Below, in pieces: positions 42,286 through 50,572 of a DNA stretch of 64,000 bases. The stretch comes from Eubacteriales bacterium (GTDB lineage Bacteria > Bacillota > Clostridia > Lachnospirales > Lachnospiraceae). Both the position numbers and the translations under genes were made by a program. The stretch is from contig JAUNOP010000001.1 of the NCBI GenBank assembly GCA_030537135.1, positions 124,001 to 188,000 on the forward strand, written 5' to 3'. Each line of letters begins with the position of its first letter. Position 1 is the stretch's first letter. The notes below the pieces were generated by a model. The model saw only the letters and a list, made by a program, of their open reading frames with translations. It searched no databases and had not been told where the DNA came from.

Positions 42286-42933
42286 TTGGAGACTAAAGAG
42301 ATTTCCCGTGCAGTGATAAAACGTCTCCCACGATATTATCGGTACCTGGGTGAACTGCTGGAAGAAGGAGTAGAAAGAATTTCTTCAAATGAGCTCAGCG
42401 AGAAAATGCGGGTGACAGCGTCCCAGATACGTCAGGATTTAAATAATTTTGGAGGTTTTGGACAGCAGGGATATGGATATAATGTAAAATATCTGTATGA
42501 GGAGATTGGCAAGATACTGGGGCTGGATGAGATTCATCCGATGATTATACTCGGAGCCGGCAATCTGGGACAGGCGCTTGCCAATTATGGAGATTTTGAA
42601 AAAAGAGGTTTTAAGCTGGTAGGAATTTTTGATGTAAATCCGGTTCTGGAGGGAATTTCCGTGAGAGGAATTGAAATCCAGATGGTAAGCTGCCTGCCGA
42701 AGTTTTTGAAGGAAAGGAAGGTGGAAATTGCAATCCTGACCCTTCCAAAGAGCAAGGCAGCAGAGATGGCTGAGGTTCTGGTGCAGAACAAAATCAAGGC
42801 GATTTGGAATTTTGCGCACATTGATCTCAATACGCCAGAGGACGTGATTGTAGAAAATGTTCACCTGTCAGAGAGCCTTATGACGCTGTCCTATAACCTG
42901 AGCAAATATCAGAAGGAACACACACAGCAATAG
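42286..42933 (+). CDS. rex: Redox-sensing transcriptional repressor Rex
   Basis: This 215-aa repressor responds to NADH/NAD+. The N-terminal winged helix is ISRAVIKRLPRYYRYL...VTASQIRQDLNNFGGFGQQGYGYNV. The C-terminal Rossmann domain has ILGAGNLGQALANY and GIFDVNP. The start is TTG at 42286 with an ideal AGGAGG 9 nt upstream; no in-frame ATG exists nearby. It would repress fermentation and NADH-reoxidation genes when NADH is low. It is probably a single gene with a terminator downstream. Confidence 0.94.
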   Translation: METKEISRAVIKRLPRYYRYLGELLEEGVERISSNELSEKMRVTASQIRQDLNNFGGFGQQGYGYNVKYLYEEIGKILGLDEIHPMIILGAGNLGQALANYGDFEKRGFKLVGIFDVNPVLEGISVRGIEIQMVSCLPKFLKERKVEIAILTLPKSKAAEMAEVLVQNKIKAIWNFAHIDLNTPEDVIVENVHLSESLMTLSYNLSKYQKEHTQQ

Positions 42934-42963
42934 TGTGCTGCTGGTAGGAGGCAGGACACAGAG

Positions 42964-43003
42964 CAAAACAGGCTGACTCCTTGCAGGGGATCAGCCTGTT
43001 TTG
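42964..43003 (+). terminator. rex terminator
   Basis: The 12-13-bp stem CAAAACAGGCTGA/TCAGCCTGTTTTG with a 14-nt loop, shortly after the rex stop. Confidence 0.75.
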
Positions 43004-43099
43004 TACGAGACAAATCCGGCGGTCAGCCTTCCTTTACGGCGCTGATCGGATCAAGGGACAATTATGTCCGTTTATTTTGCAGAGAATAGAGGTGAGCAA

Positions 43100-44626
43100 A
43101 TGAAGACAGCGGTAAGCTGTAAGAGAATGAAGGAATTGGACAGGTATACGATTTCCAGGATGGGAGTGCCTTCTTTGGTTCTTATGGAGAGGGCGGCTCT
43201 GGCAGTGACAGAGGAGATGAAAAGGTACCCAGAATACCTTGCGCGGATTCTGGTGGTATGCGGAAGCGGCAATAATGGAGGAGACGGCTTTGCCATTGCC
43301 CGTCTTCTTCATCTTGACGGATACCAGGTATCTATTTATTTCGCCGGAAATCCAGAGCATATGACAAAAGAAACCACGCAGCAGAAGAAAATTGCGGATA
43401 ATTACCAGGTTCCAGTTGTCAACAACCCGGTCTGGTCGGAATATACTACTATAGTAGATGCCCTGTTTGGGATAGGGCTGAGCCGTCCGGTTCAGGGAAT
43501 CTACGCTCTCATGATTGAGGAAATGAACCGTTCAGAAGCGTTTCGCGTGGCAGTGGACATCCCTTCAGGGCTTTCTGGAGATACCGGAGAGATTCTTGGC
43601 ATGGCTGTGAAGGCTGACCTTACGGTTACCTTTGCGTTTTCCAAGACAGGGCAGCACCTGTTTCCGGGAAGAGAGCTGTGCAAAAGACTAAAGGTCGCAG
43701 ATATAGGGATTTATGGCAGCGCAAAAGAAGAGGATGTTCTTCTTCTTGAAAAGCAGGATCTTCTGTTTTTGAGAGAACGCCCGGAATGGGGAAACAAAGG
43801 AACCTTTGGAAAGGTGCTTGCAGTGGCAGGCAGCAGGGGAATGAGCGGCGCGGCCTATCTGTGCGCCAGAGCCTGCCTTGCCAGCGGCGCCGGGATGGTG
43901 AAAATCCAGACAAAGGAAAGCAATCGGACAATTCTCCAGACACTGCTTCCAGAAGCCATGATTTCTGTGGCAGAGGAGGAGGAGCTGTGGGAGGAAAATC
44001 TGCGCTGGTGTGATGTTCTGGTTCTGGGACCTGGTCTTGGAAAGGGAAAAATCTGTGAAAAAAAGATAGAATGGTTTCTCAAAATGGCAGAAAAATACAA
44101 AAAACCATTGGTTTTAGATGCAGATGGCCTGAATCTTCTGGCAGAGAACCCAAAGTGGTATGCTTATCTTCCAGAGGAGACCATTTTGACTCCTCATCTG
44201 GGTGAATTTTCCAGGCTGACAGGATGGGAGATTCCAAAGATTCAGAGCAATCTGATCCAGAGCGCGCAGGCCTTTGTCATGATTCATCCTGTGACTCTGG
44301 TTTTAAAGGACGCCAGAACAGTTGTGGTCTGTCCGAACGGAAGCACCTATCTGAATGAGAGTGGCTGTTCAGCCATGGCAACGGCCGGAAGCGGCGATGT
44401 ACTTAGCGGAGTCCTGGCAGGGCTTCTGGCTTCCTGCCATGCACAGAAGAAGAGAAAAGAGCTGATACCTGCCGGAGTCTTTCTGCACGGGCTTGCAGGA
44501 GAGAGGGCGGCGAGAAGGCTTGGCAAGAGAGGCGTTCTGGCAGGAGACATCATAGACGGTTTGGGAGAAGTACTAGTAGAAATAGAGGAGAGCTGCGATG
44601 AAAAAATATACAAGAGTGAGAGCTGA
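43100..44626 (+). CDS. nnr: Bifunctional NAD(P)H-hydrate epimerase / ADP-dependent NAD(P)H-hydrate dehydratase
   Basis: This 508-aa repair enzyme has an N-terminal YjeF_N epimerase domain (about 1-210: MKELDRYTISRMGVPSLVLMERAALAV, VCGSGNNGGDGFAIARLL, VDIPSGLSGDTGEI). The C-terminal dehydratase/kinase fold (about 220-505) has TFGKVLAVAGSRGMSGAAYL, LVLGPGLGKG, LTPHLGEFSRL and ATAGSGDVLSGVLAGLLA. Together they restore damaged NAD(P)HX. The ATG at 43100 after GAGGTGA is chosen over an upstream start. It overlaps alr by 29 nt, as in many clostridia where nnr and alr are neighbours. Confidence 0.94.
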   Translation: MKTAVSCKRMKELDRYTISRMGVPSLVLMERAALAVTEEMKRYPEYLARILVVCGSGNNGGDGFAIARLLHLDGYQVSIYFAGNPEHMTKETTQQKKIADNYQVPVVNNPVWSEYTTIVDALFGIGLSRPVQGIYALMIEEMNRSEAFRVAVDIPSGLSGDTGEILGMAVKADLTVTFAFSKTGQHLFPGRELCKRLKVADIGIYGSAKEEDVLLLEKQDLLFLRERPEWGNKGTFGKVLAVAGSRGMSGAAYLCARACLASGAGMVKIQTKESNRTILQTLLPEAMISVAEEEELWEENLRWCDVLVLGPGLGKGKICEKKIEWFLKMAEKYKKPLVLDADGLNLLAENPKWYAYLPEETILTPHLGEFSRLTGWEIPKIQSNLIQSAQAFVMIHPVTLVLKDARTVVVCPNGSTYLNESGCSAMATAGSGDVLSGVLAGLLASCHAQKKRKELIPAGVFLHGLAGERAARRLGKRGVLAGDIIDGLGEVLVEIEESCDEKIYKSES

Positions 44627-45749
44627 AATTTCCCTGGATGCGGCTGCGCATAATTTTGAGGCAATGAGAAGGAATCTTGCTCCAGGCACAAAGATGCTTG
44701 CTGTTCTGAAGGCAGATGCATATGGGCATGGGGCGCTTCCCCTGGCAGAGATGGCGCAGGCTTATCCTTATATCTGGGGGATTGCGGCAGCGACGGCAGA
44801 GGAGGCTCTGGAGCTTAGAAGGGGAGGAATTGTAAAGCCGATTTTGATATTGGGCCATGTTTTTCCAGAAGATTATGAGGCGCTTATCCTGGAAGATGTG
44901 CGCATGAGCGTATCTGAGCTTCGCATGGCCAGAGAGCTTTCAGAGGCAGGAAGAACACTGGGGAAAGCCGTACATATTCACCTGGCGCTGGATACGGGAA
45001 TGTCCCGTATTGGATTTGCAGATGTACCTGAAAGCGTGGAAGAAATTCTGGAGATTTCCAGACTTCCTTATGTGGAAATCGAGGGATTGTTTACACATTT
45101 TGCCAGAGCTGATGAGTATGATCGTTCTCCTGCGCTGGTGCAGCTTGACAGATATCAGCGGTTTGCAGAGCTTCTTAAGAGGGCGGGGCTTTTGATTCCC
45201 ATTCTTCATTGCTCCAACAGTGCGGGGATTCTGCGCATTCCAGAAGCAAACCTGAGTCTTGTGCGGGCAGGAATCACAATTTATGGTATCTATCCTTCGG
45301 ATGAGGTGGAAAAGAGTATTCCTCTTGAGCCTGTTATGACCTGGAAGTCAGCGGTCTCTTATGTGAAGACGATTCCAGCAGGGGCGTCTGTGAGCTATGG
45401 AGGCACCTACACAGCAGAAGCGCCCAGAAGGGTGGCTACCATTCCAGTCGGCTATGCAGACGGATATCCAAGAAGCCTGTCGAACAAGGGATGGGTTCTG
45501 ATTCATGGAAAAAAAGCCCCGATTCTTGGCAGAGTGTGTATGGATCAGTTTATGGTGGATGTCACAGATATTTTTGATGTGAAGGTCTGCGACACAGTGA
45601 CTCTTCTGGGAACAGATGGAAAGGAGAGCATCACAGCGCAGGAGCTGGGAGATTTGTCAGGAAGATTTTCCTATGAGCTGGTATGCGACGTAGGAAAAAG
45701 AGTTCCAAGAGTTTATATTCAGGGCGGAAGAATTGTGGAACAAAAGTAG
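44598..45749 (+). CDS. alr: Alanine racemase
   Basis: This 383-aa PLP enzyme makes D-alanine for peptidoglycan. The PLP lysine is Lys38 in MLAVLKADAYGHG. HCSNSAGIL, RAGITIYGIYP, VSYGGTYTAEAPRRVATIPVGYADGYPR and GRVCMDQFMVDVTD complete the fold. GAGGAG sits in the end of nnr, and the 29-nt overlap makes it translationally coupled. The toxin-like mazF follows after 136 bp. Confidence 0.95.
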   Translation: MKKYTRVRAEISLDAAAHNFEAMRRNLAPGTKMLAVLKADAYGHGALPLAEMAQAYPYIWGIAAATAEEALELRRGGIVKPILILGHVFPEDYEALILEDVRMSVSELRMARELSEAGRTLGKAVHIHLALDTGMSRIGFADVPESVEEILEISRLPYVEIEGLFTHFARADEYDRSPALVQLDRYQRFAELLKRAGLLIPILHCSNSAGILRIPEANLSLVRAGITIYGIYPSDEVEKSIPLEPVMTWKSAVSYVKTIPAGASVSYGGTYTAEAPRRVATIPVGYADGYPRSLSNKGWVLIHGKKAPILGRVCMDQFMVDVTDIFDVKVCDTVTLLGTDGKESITAQELGDLSGRFSYELVCDVGKRVPRVYIQGGRIVEQK

Positions 45750-45772
45750 TCAAGCGGAAAATTGCTGTTCAC

Positions 45773-45880
45773 ATGTATACACAAAAGATTTATGGAAATA
45801 CTGTAAATGAAAAGCAGCTGAAGAAAAAGAAAGACAGCTGCACAAAGCCTTACCAATTCAGGCTGAGAATCGGAGTGTGA
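45773..45880 (+). CDS. Doubtful 35-codon basic ORF between alr and mazF
   Basis: From ATG 45773 the frame encodes 35 aa, MYTQKIYGNTVNEKQLKKKK then DSCTKPYQFRLRIGV, and ends 5 nt before the mazF start. It is Lys-rich and does not look like the ribbon-helix-helix antitoxin (NdoAI) that normally sits here. There is no good ribosome site. It is listed only because it occupies the antitoxin position. Confidence 0.25.
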   Translation: MYTQKIYGNTVNEKQLKKKKDSCTKPYQFRLRIGV

Positions 45881-45885
45881 AGTGA

Positions 45886-46233
45886 GTGGTAATTAGAAGA
45901 GGGGATATTTTTTATGCAGATTTAAGACCGGTAGTGGGAAGTGAACAGGGAGGAATCCGACCGGTGCTGATTATTCAGAATGATGTGGGAAACAGACACA
46001 GCCCCACTGTGATCTGTGCTGCGATTACATCGAAAATGAACAAGGCAAAGCTGCCTACACATATTGAGCTGGACTCTTCGGAATATGACATTATGAAGGA
46101 TTCTGTAATCCTTCTGGAGCAGCTTCGGACCATTGATAAGAAACGCCTAAAAGATAAAGTATGTCATCTTGACAGAGACATTCTCTCCAAGGTAGACCAT
46201 GCCCTGGAGGTGAGCCTGGAGCTGTCTCTGTAA
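45886..46233 (+). CDS. MazF/PemK-family endoribonuclease (NdoA-like)
   Basis: This 115-aa SH3-like mRNA interferase has [49 protein letters not shown] and [15 protein letters not shown], the residues of the active groove. It cuts mRNA at a short motif and usually is held by an antitoxin. The alr-[antitoxin]-ndoA order of Bacillus is kept, but no RHH antitoxin gene is visible upstream. The start is GTG at 45886 with GGAG 10 nt upstream. High similarity in the core to NdoA suggests a conserved housekeeping toxin. Confidence 0.92.
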   Translation: MVIRRGDIFYADLRPVVGSEQGGIRPVLIIQNDVGNRHSPTVICAAITSKMNKAKLPTHIELDSSEYDIMKDSVILLEQLRTIDKKRLKDKVCHLDRDILSKVDHALEVSLELSL

Positions 46234-46301
46234 ACTTGCCTTTCCCCCTCCTTGACGAATGTCCGGGAAAATGATATATTTTACCAGAAACAAATAAAAA
46301 G

Positions 46302-46342
46302 ATGATACCAGGGTCAAAAGCGTATTTTGGCTCTGGTATCAT
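46302..46342 (+). terminator. Intrinsic terminator after mazF
   Basis: A near-perfect 18-bp stem (46302-46319 with 46325-46342) with one wobble and one mismatch. The RNA is followed by A residues, so T-run support is on the opposite strand; termination is likely but not certain. Confidence 0.6.
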
Positions 46343-46381
46343 AAAAAAAACATAAAAAAGGAGTTGTGAAAAAGAAGAACA

Positions 46382-47749
46382 ATGGAAGACGGCAGTAGTA
46401 TCCCCTTATGGGGAAGTCTGGTATTTTTAATCCTTCTGATACTTAACGGCATTTTCTACGGATTTGCTGCAGCAGTTCAGAATCTGAGCTTTACGGACAC
46501 AGAAAAAAAGGCGGAAGAGGGCAATGAAAAGGCAAAAAAGCTCCTGAAAATCATGGAAAATCCAAACAGGTATATTAACTGCATTCCCATGCTTGCAGTA
46601 CTGACGGGAATCAGCTGCGGTGCATTTTTTATTCCTGCTTTGACAGCAGAGCTTCAGAAATACATACCTTTTTCCTGGGCTGCCACAATGATGCTGATTT
46701 TGATCATAGCCATGCTGCTGACAGGCTTTGGCATTCTTGCCTTTCGCCGGGTGGGTACTTATCGTCCGGAGGACACTGCCTACCGTTTTGTCACAGTCGT
46801 GTCAAAGATGATCTGGGTATTTGTGCCTCTGAACCTTGTGATTACCTGGATTGCCAAACTGACTGCAGCAGTGTTCGGCGTTGCCCTGCACAAGTCCGGA
46901 GCAGAGGTCACAGAAGAGGAGATTCTCTCTGTTGTGGACGAAGCGCATGAGCAGGGGGTTATCGAGGAAAACGAGGCTGAGATGATCCAGAATATCATTA
47001 CCTTTAATGAGACCCAGGCGCAGGATATCATGACCCACAGAAGCAGCATTATAGCCCTTGAACGCACACAGACAATGAATGAGGCTGTGAACCTTATGCT
47101 GGATGAGGGAATTTCCAGGTGTCCAGTCTATGGAGAGGATCTGGATGATATCATAGGCGTGGTGCATTTCAAGGATATGATGCATATTATCACAAAAAAT
47201 CCTCTGATGAAGACAAAAACTCTGGATGAGCTTCCAGAACTTATCCGAACCCCTTCCTTTATTCCTGAAACCAGGGGAATCGGAGATATTTTTAAGTCCA
47301 TGCAGGCCAAGCAGATTCATCTGGCTCTTGTGGTTGATGAATATGGCCAGACTGCGGGGCTTGTCACCATGGAGGATATTCTGGAGGAAATTGTGGGCGA
47401 TATTCTGGACGAATATGACGAGGAGGAGACCTCCATCCAGGCACAGATGGATGACAGTATTCTCATCGAGGGTCTTGCCGGACTGGAGGATGTGGGAGAG
47501 GAGCTGGATGTGGATTTTTCAGACCTGGATTTTGAGACCTTAAACGGCTACCTCACTTCGCTTCTGGGACACATTCCAACAGACAGGGACGTCGGAGAGA
47601 AGCTTATGGCAAGGGGATACAGCTTTCAGATTCTGTCCATTGACCGGAAAACCATAGAGCGGGTACGTGCTGAAAAAATAAAAGAAAACAAAGAAGAAAC
47701 CAAAGGAGATAAGAGAACATGTCAGGACATTCAAAATTCGCAAACATAA
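46382..47749 (+). CDS. CNNM/CorC-type membrane protein (DUF21 + CBS pair + CorC_HlyC)
   Basis: This 455-aa protein has a DUF21 membrane domain with three or four helices (about 10-170). A CBS pair follows (about 205-330: [52 protein letters not shown] and [36 protein letters not shown]). The C-terminal domain is CorC_HlyC. Family members move Mg or Co ions or affect their efflux; older labels call them hemolysins. GGAG is rather far (about 18 nt) from the ATG. The end overlaps yebC by 31 nt. Confidence 0.88.
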   Translation: MEDGSSIPLWGSLVFLILLILNGIFYGFAAAVQNLSFTDTEKKAEEGNEKAKKLLKIMENPNRYINCIPMLAVLTGISCGAFFIPALTAELQKYIPFSWAATMMLILIIAMLLTGFGILAFRRVGTYRPEDTAYRFVTVVSKMIWVFVPLNLVITWIAKLTAAVFGVALHKSGAEVTEEEILSVVDEAHEQGVIEENEAEMIQNIITFNETQAQDIMTHRSSIIALERTQTMNEAVNLMLDEGISRCPVYGEDLDDIIGVVHFKDMMHIITKNPLMKTKTLDELPELIRTPSFIPETRGIGDIFKSMQAKQIHLALVVDEYGQTAGLVTMEDILEEIVGDILDEYDEEETSIQAQMDDSILIEGLAGLEDVGEELDVDFSDLDFETLNGYLTSLLGHIPTDRDVGEKLMARGYSFQILSIDRKTIERVRAEKIKENKEETKGDKRTCQDIQNSQT

Positions 47750-48447
47750 AGCATAAGAAAGAGAAAAACGACGCCAAAAAGGGCAAAATCTTTACTGTCA
47801 TTGGACGAGAAATCGTGATGGCTGTCAAGGCCGGCGGCGCAGACCCCGCTAATAACAGCAAGCTGCGCGATGTGATTGCAAAGGCAAAGGCAAACAACAT
47901 GCCAAACGATACCATTGACAGAGGAATCAAGAAGGCTGCCGGCGCAGATTCCGCAGACAGCTATGAGCGCGCTACCTATGAGGGCTATGGTCCAAACGGC
48001 GTTGCTATTATTGTAGAAACCCTTACAGACAATAAGAATCGTACAGCCGGAAATGTAAGAAACGCCTTCACAAAGGGCTATGGCTCCATTGGAACCCAGG
48101 GCTGTGTATCTTACATGTTTGACCAGAAGGGGCAGATTGTAATAGACAAAGAAGAATGCGAGATGGATGCAGACGAGCTGATGATGCTGGCTCTGGACGC
48201 AGGAGCAGAGGATTTCTCTGAAGAGGAGGATTCCTATGAGGTGCTGACCGCCCCTGAGGATTTCAGCGCAGTCAGAGAGGCTCTGGAAAAGGAAGGAATT
48301 CCCATGCTTGAGGCGCAGATTGCTATGATTCCGCAGACCTATGTGGAGCTTACCGATGAGAAAGCAATCAAAGACCTTCAGAAGACACTGGATCTCCTGG
48401 ATGAAGACGACGATGTGACAGATGTATGGCACAACTGGGATGAATAA
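47719..48447 (+). CDS. yebC: YebC/PmpR-family protein
   Basis: This 242-aa protein has the family start [40 protein letters not shown] with the N-terminal three-helix domain. [27 protein letters not shown] and an acidic C-terminus ending [13 protein letters not shown] follow. Members are called transcriptional regulators, and recent work points to a role in translating proline stretches; which applies here is unknown. AAAGGAG lies within the upstream gene, and the 31-nt overlap implies coupling. A strong terminator follows. Confidence 0.93.
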   Translation: MSGHSKFANIKHKKEKNDAKKGKIFTVIGREIVMAVKAGGADPANNSKLRDVIAKAKANNMPNDTIDRGIKKAAGADSADSYERATYEGYGPNGVAIIVETLTDNKNRTAGNVRNAFTKGYGSIGTQGCVSYMFDQKGQIVIDKEECEMDADELMMLALDAGAEDFSEEEDSYEVLTAPEDFSAVREALEKEGIPMLEAQIAMIPQTYVELTDEKAIKDLQKTLDLLDEDDDVTDVWHNWDE

Positions 48448-48453
48448 AGTGCT

Positions 48454-48493
48454 TGCCTGCCTGATGGATTTTGCACCAGGCAGGCATTTTTTT
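48454..48493 (+). terminator. yebC terminator
   Basis: A perfect 10-bp stem TGCCTGCCTG/CAGGCAGGCA followed by seven T residues. Confidence 0.88.
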
Positions 48494-48596
48494 GCATTTT
48501 TCTGCGCATACTACCTTCAGAACACAGACAAAGAGAAAGCATTGCCTCTGCTATGCAAGCAGTGCTTTCTCTCTGAAGCAAAGGAGGCAGTCTTTT

Positions 48597-49388
48597 ATGC
48601 AAAGAGAGACAGAACAAAGCAGAGAGAATTTCAGAGAAGAGCAGGAGAATGAGAATAGAGACAGAAAGCAGGGGGAAGAGAGGGACGCCATTCAAAATGA
48701 AAGTCTGGACAGGCAGGACAAGCAGAATGAGCAGATTAAGGAGATGGGGCAGGTTACTCTGGAGAGAAACGGGCAAAAGCACCGCGTAGAGCTTCTGACC
48801 ATTATCGGAGAAGTAGAGGGACATGAATCAGCTCCTGCTCACAGCAAAACCACAAAATACGAGCATGTGCTTCCAAAGCTTGCTCTGATTGAGGATGACG
48901 AGCAGGTGGACGGACTTTTGATTCTTCTGAACACAGTGGGAGGGGATGTAGAGGCAGGACTTGCGATTGCAGAGATGATTGCTTCCCTGAGTATCCCTAC
49001 CGTGTCTCTGGTTCTCGGAGGAGGTCATTCCATAGGCGTACCAATGGCCGTGTCTGCAGACTACAGCTTTGTTGTGCCGAGCGCTACCATGGTGATTCAT
49101 CCTGTCCGGAGCAATGGAATGTTCATAGGCGTGGTTCAGACCTACAAAAACATCGAGAAAATCCAGGATCGCATTACAACCTTTATTTCCACGCATTCCA
49201 ATGTCACAAAGGAAAGGCTGGAGGAGCTGATGCTGGATACCACGCAGCTGGTCAAGGATGTGGGAACCATGCTGGAGGGAGAGGAGGCAGTGCGCGAGGG
49301 TCTTATCGACGAGGTAGGAGGAATTCGGGAGGCTCTTGGACGGCTGTATGAGATGATTGAAGAAAAGAAAAAGGTTCGCACACATTAA
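48597..49388 (+). CDS. tepA: Translocation-enhancing protein TepA (ClpP-like serine protease family)
   Basis: This 263-aa protein has a disordered, highly charged N-terminal ~60 residues (Glu/Arg/Gln). A ClpP fold follows: DGLLILLNTVGGDVEAGLAIAEMIASL, LVLGGGHSIGVPMAVSADYSFVVPSATMVIHPVRSNG (Ser and His of the site) and GEEAVREGLIDEVGGIREAL. In Bacillus, TepA lies beside spoIIIE and helps protein export or degrades SASP in spores. Here ftsK/spoIIIE is 4 kb downstream. I start at ATG 48597 with AAGGAGG 9 nt upstream, because the longer frame begins inside the yebC terminator. Confidence 0.9.
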   Translation: MQRETEQSRENFREEQENENRDRKQGEERDAIQNESLDRQDKQNEQIKEMGQVTLERNGQKHRVELLTIIGEVEGHESAPAHSKTTKYEHVLPKLALIEDDEQVDGLLILLNTVGGDVEAGLAIAEMIASLSIPTVSLVLGGGHSIGVPMAVSADYSFVVPSATMVIHPVRSNGMFIGVVQTYKNIEKIQDRITTFISTHSNVTKERLEELMLDTTQLVKDVGTMLEGEEAVREGLIDEVGGIREALGRLYEMIEEKKKVRTH

Positions 49389-49448
49389 AAAAGAGCGCTT
49401 GCCGCGCATATTCTTTTGACAGTTTTTCAGGGCAATGAGAAAATTCTA

Positions 49449-49477
49449 TTGAATTTTGTGAAAAAATGCCTTATACT
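49449..49477 (+). promoter_or_regulatory. Promoter of the nfnAB-type operon
   Basis: TTGAAT (49449-49454), a 17-bp spacer and TATACT (49472-49477), 205 bp upstream of the first gene. Confidence 0.65.
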
Positions 49478-49514
49478 GAAAAACAACGATAAATGACTAA
49501 AGAGATGCCGGAGG

Positions 49515-49575
49515 GGCTGCGTAAACGGAAAAATCCGGTCTGTACATGGAAAAATCCGGTCATGCAGCCTTTTTG
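49515..49575 (+). promoter_or_regulatory. Attenuator-like leader structure upstream of nfnA
   Basis: GGCTGCGT (49515-49522) can pair with ATGCAGCC (49562-49569), followed by TTTTT. Inside are two 14-bp direct repeats GGAAAAATCCGGTC (49527-49540, 49548-49561), each a small hairpin CGGA-AAAA-TCCG. Together this looks like a terminator with an alternative fold, so expression of the downstream pair may be attenuated. No known riboswitch pattern was recognised. Confidence 0.5.
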
Positions 49576-49681
49576 CATGCTTGAAGAAGGGCTTGATTTC
49601 AGATACTGCTTCTTAACAGAAGGCAGTGTCTCTTCAGGCGCTCTGAGTCGGAAATGTCGAAAAAATAAGCGGAGGTAAGCT

Positions 49682-50572
49682 ATGTATAAGATTTTAGAAG
49701 CAGGTAAGCTTGCGGGCAATATCTATAAGATGGTTGTGGAAGCTCCCAGAGTTGCCAAGCATTGTCTTCCTGGTCAGTTTGTAATTGTAAAAATGGATGA
49801 GGTGGGAGAGCGTATTCCTCTGACAATCTGTGATTATGACAGAGAAGCAGGCACCATCACCATTGTTTTCCAGCCGGTCGGCGCTTCTACTGAGAAATTT
49901 ACAGCACTGAAGACAGGAGACTCCTTCCGTGATTTTGTGGGACCGTTAGGACAGCCCTCAGACCTGTGTACAGAACCACTGGAAGAGGTAAAGAAGAAGA
50001 GAATCTTATTTGTGGCCGGCGGTGTCGGAACAGCTCCTGTATATCCGCAGGTAAAATGGCTTCATGAGAACGGCATTGATGCAGATGTTATTATCGGCGC
50101 AAAGACAAAGGATCTGGTTATTCTTGAAAAGGAAATGGAAGCTGTATGCAAAAACCTGTACGTGACTACAGATGACGGCTCCTATGGACGAAGCGGTATG
50201 GTAACTAAGGTTATCGAGGACCTGGTAACACAGGAAGGCAAGGTGTATGACCATGCGGTTGCTATTGGACCGATGATTATGATGAAATTCTGCTGTCTTA
50301 CAACAAAGAAGCTCGGAATTCCTACCATTGTCAGCATGAATCCTATCATGGTGGATGGAACAGGTATGTGCGGAGCCTGTCGTGTAATGGTTGGAGATGA
50401 GGTAAAGTTCGCGTGTGTGGACGGACCGGAGTTTGACGGCCATAAGATAGATTTTAATGCAGCTATGAAGAGACAGACAATGTACAAGACAGAAGAGGGG
50501 CGCGCCCTTCTCAAGCTCCGTGAGGGAGATACCCATCACGGCGGATGCGGAAATTGCGGAGGTGACAAATAA
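49682..50572 (+). CDS. NfnA/SudB-type FAD/NAD(P)-binding oxidoreductase with [2Fe-2S] site
   Basis: This 296-aa protein resembles the small subunit of NADH-dependent ferredoxin:NADP oxidoreductase (Nfn) and SudB. The FAD segment RIPLTICDYD, the NAD(P)-binding FVAGGVGTAPVYPQ and the Cys-rich C-terminal GMCGACRVMVGDEVKFACVDGPEFDGH (likely 2Fe-2S) are visible. With the next gene it would form a flavin-based bifurcating transhydrogenase linking NADH, NADPH and ferredoxin in anaerobes. A dihydroorotate-dehydrogenase electron subunit is an alternative, but the NfnB-like partner favours Nfn. A strong GGAGG site is present. Confidence 0.88.
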   Translation: MYKILEAGKLAGNIYKMVVEAPRVAKHCLPGQFVIVKMDEVGERIPLTICDYDREAGTITIVFQPVGASTEKFTALKTGDSFRDFVGPLGQPSDLCTEPLEEVKKKRILFVAGGVGTAPVYPQVKWLHENGIDADVIIGAKTKDLVILEKEMEAVCKNLYVTTDDGSYGRSGMVTKVIEDLVTQEGKVYDHAVAIGPMIMMKFCCLTTKKLGIPTIVSMNPIMVDGTGMCGACRVMVGDEVKFACVDGPEFDGHKIDFNAAMKRQTMYKTEEGRALLKLREGDTHHGGCGNCGGDK

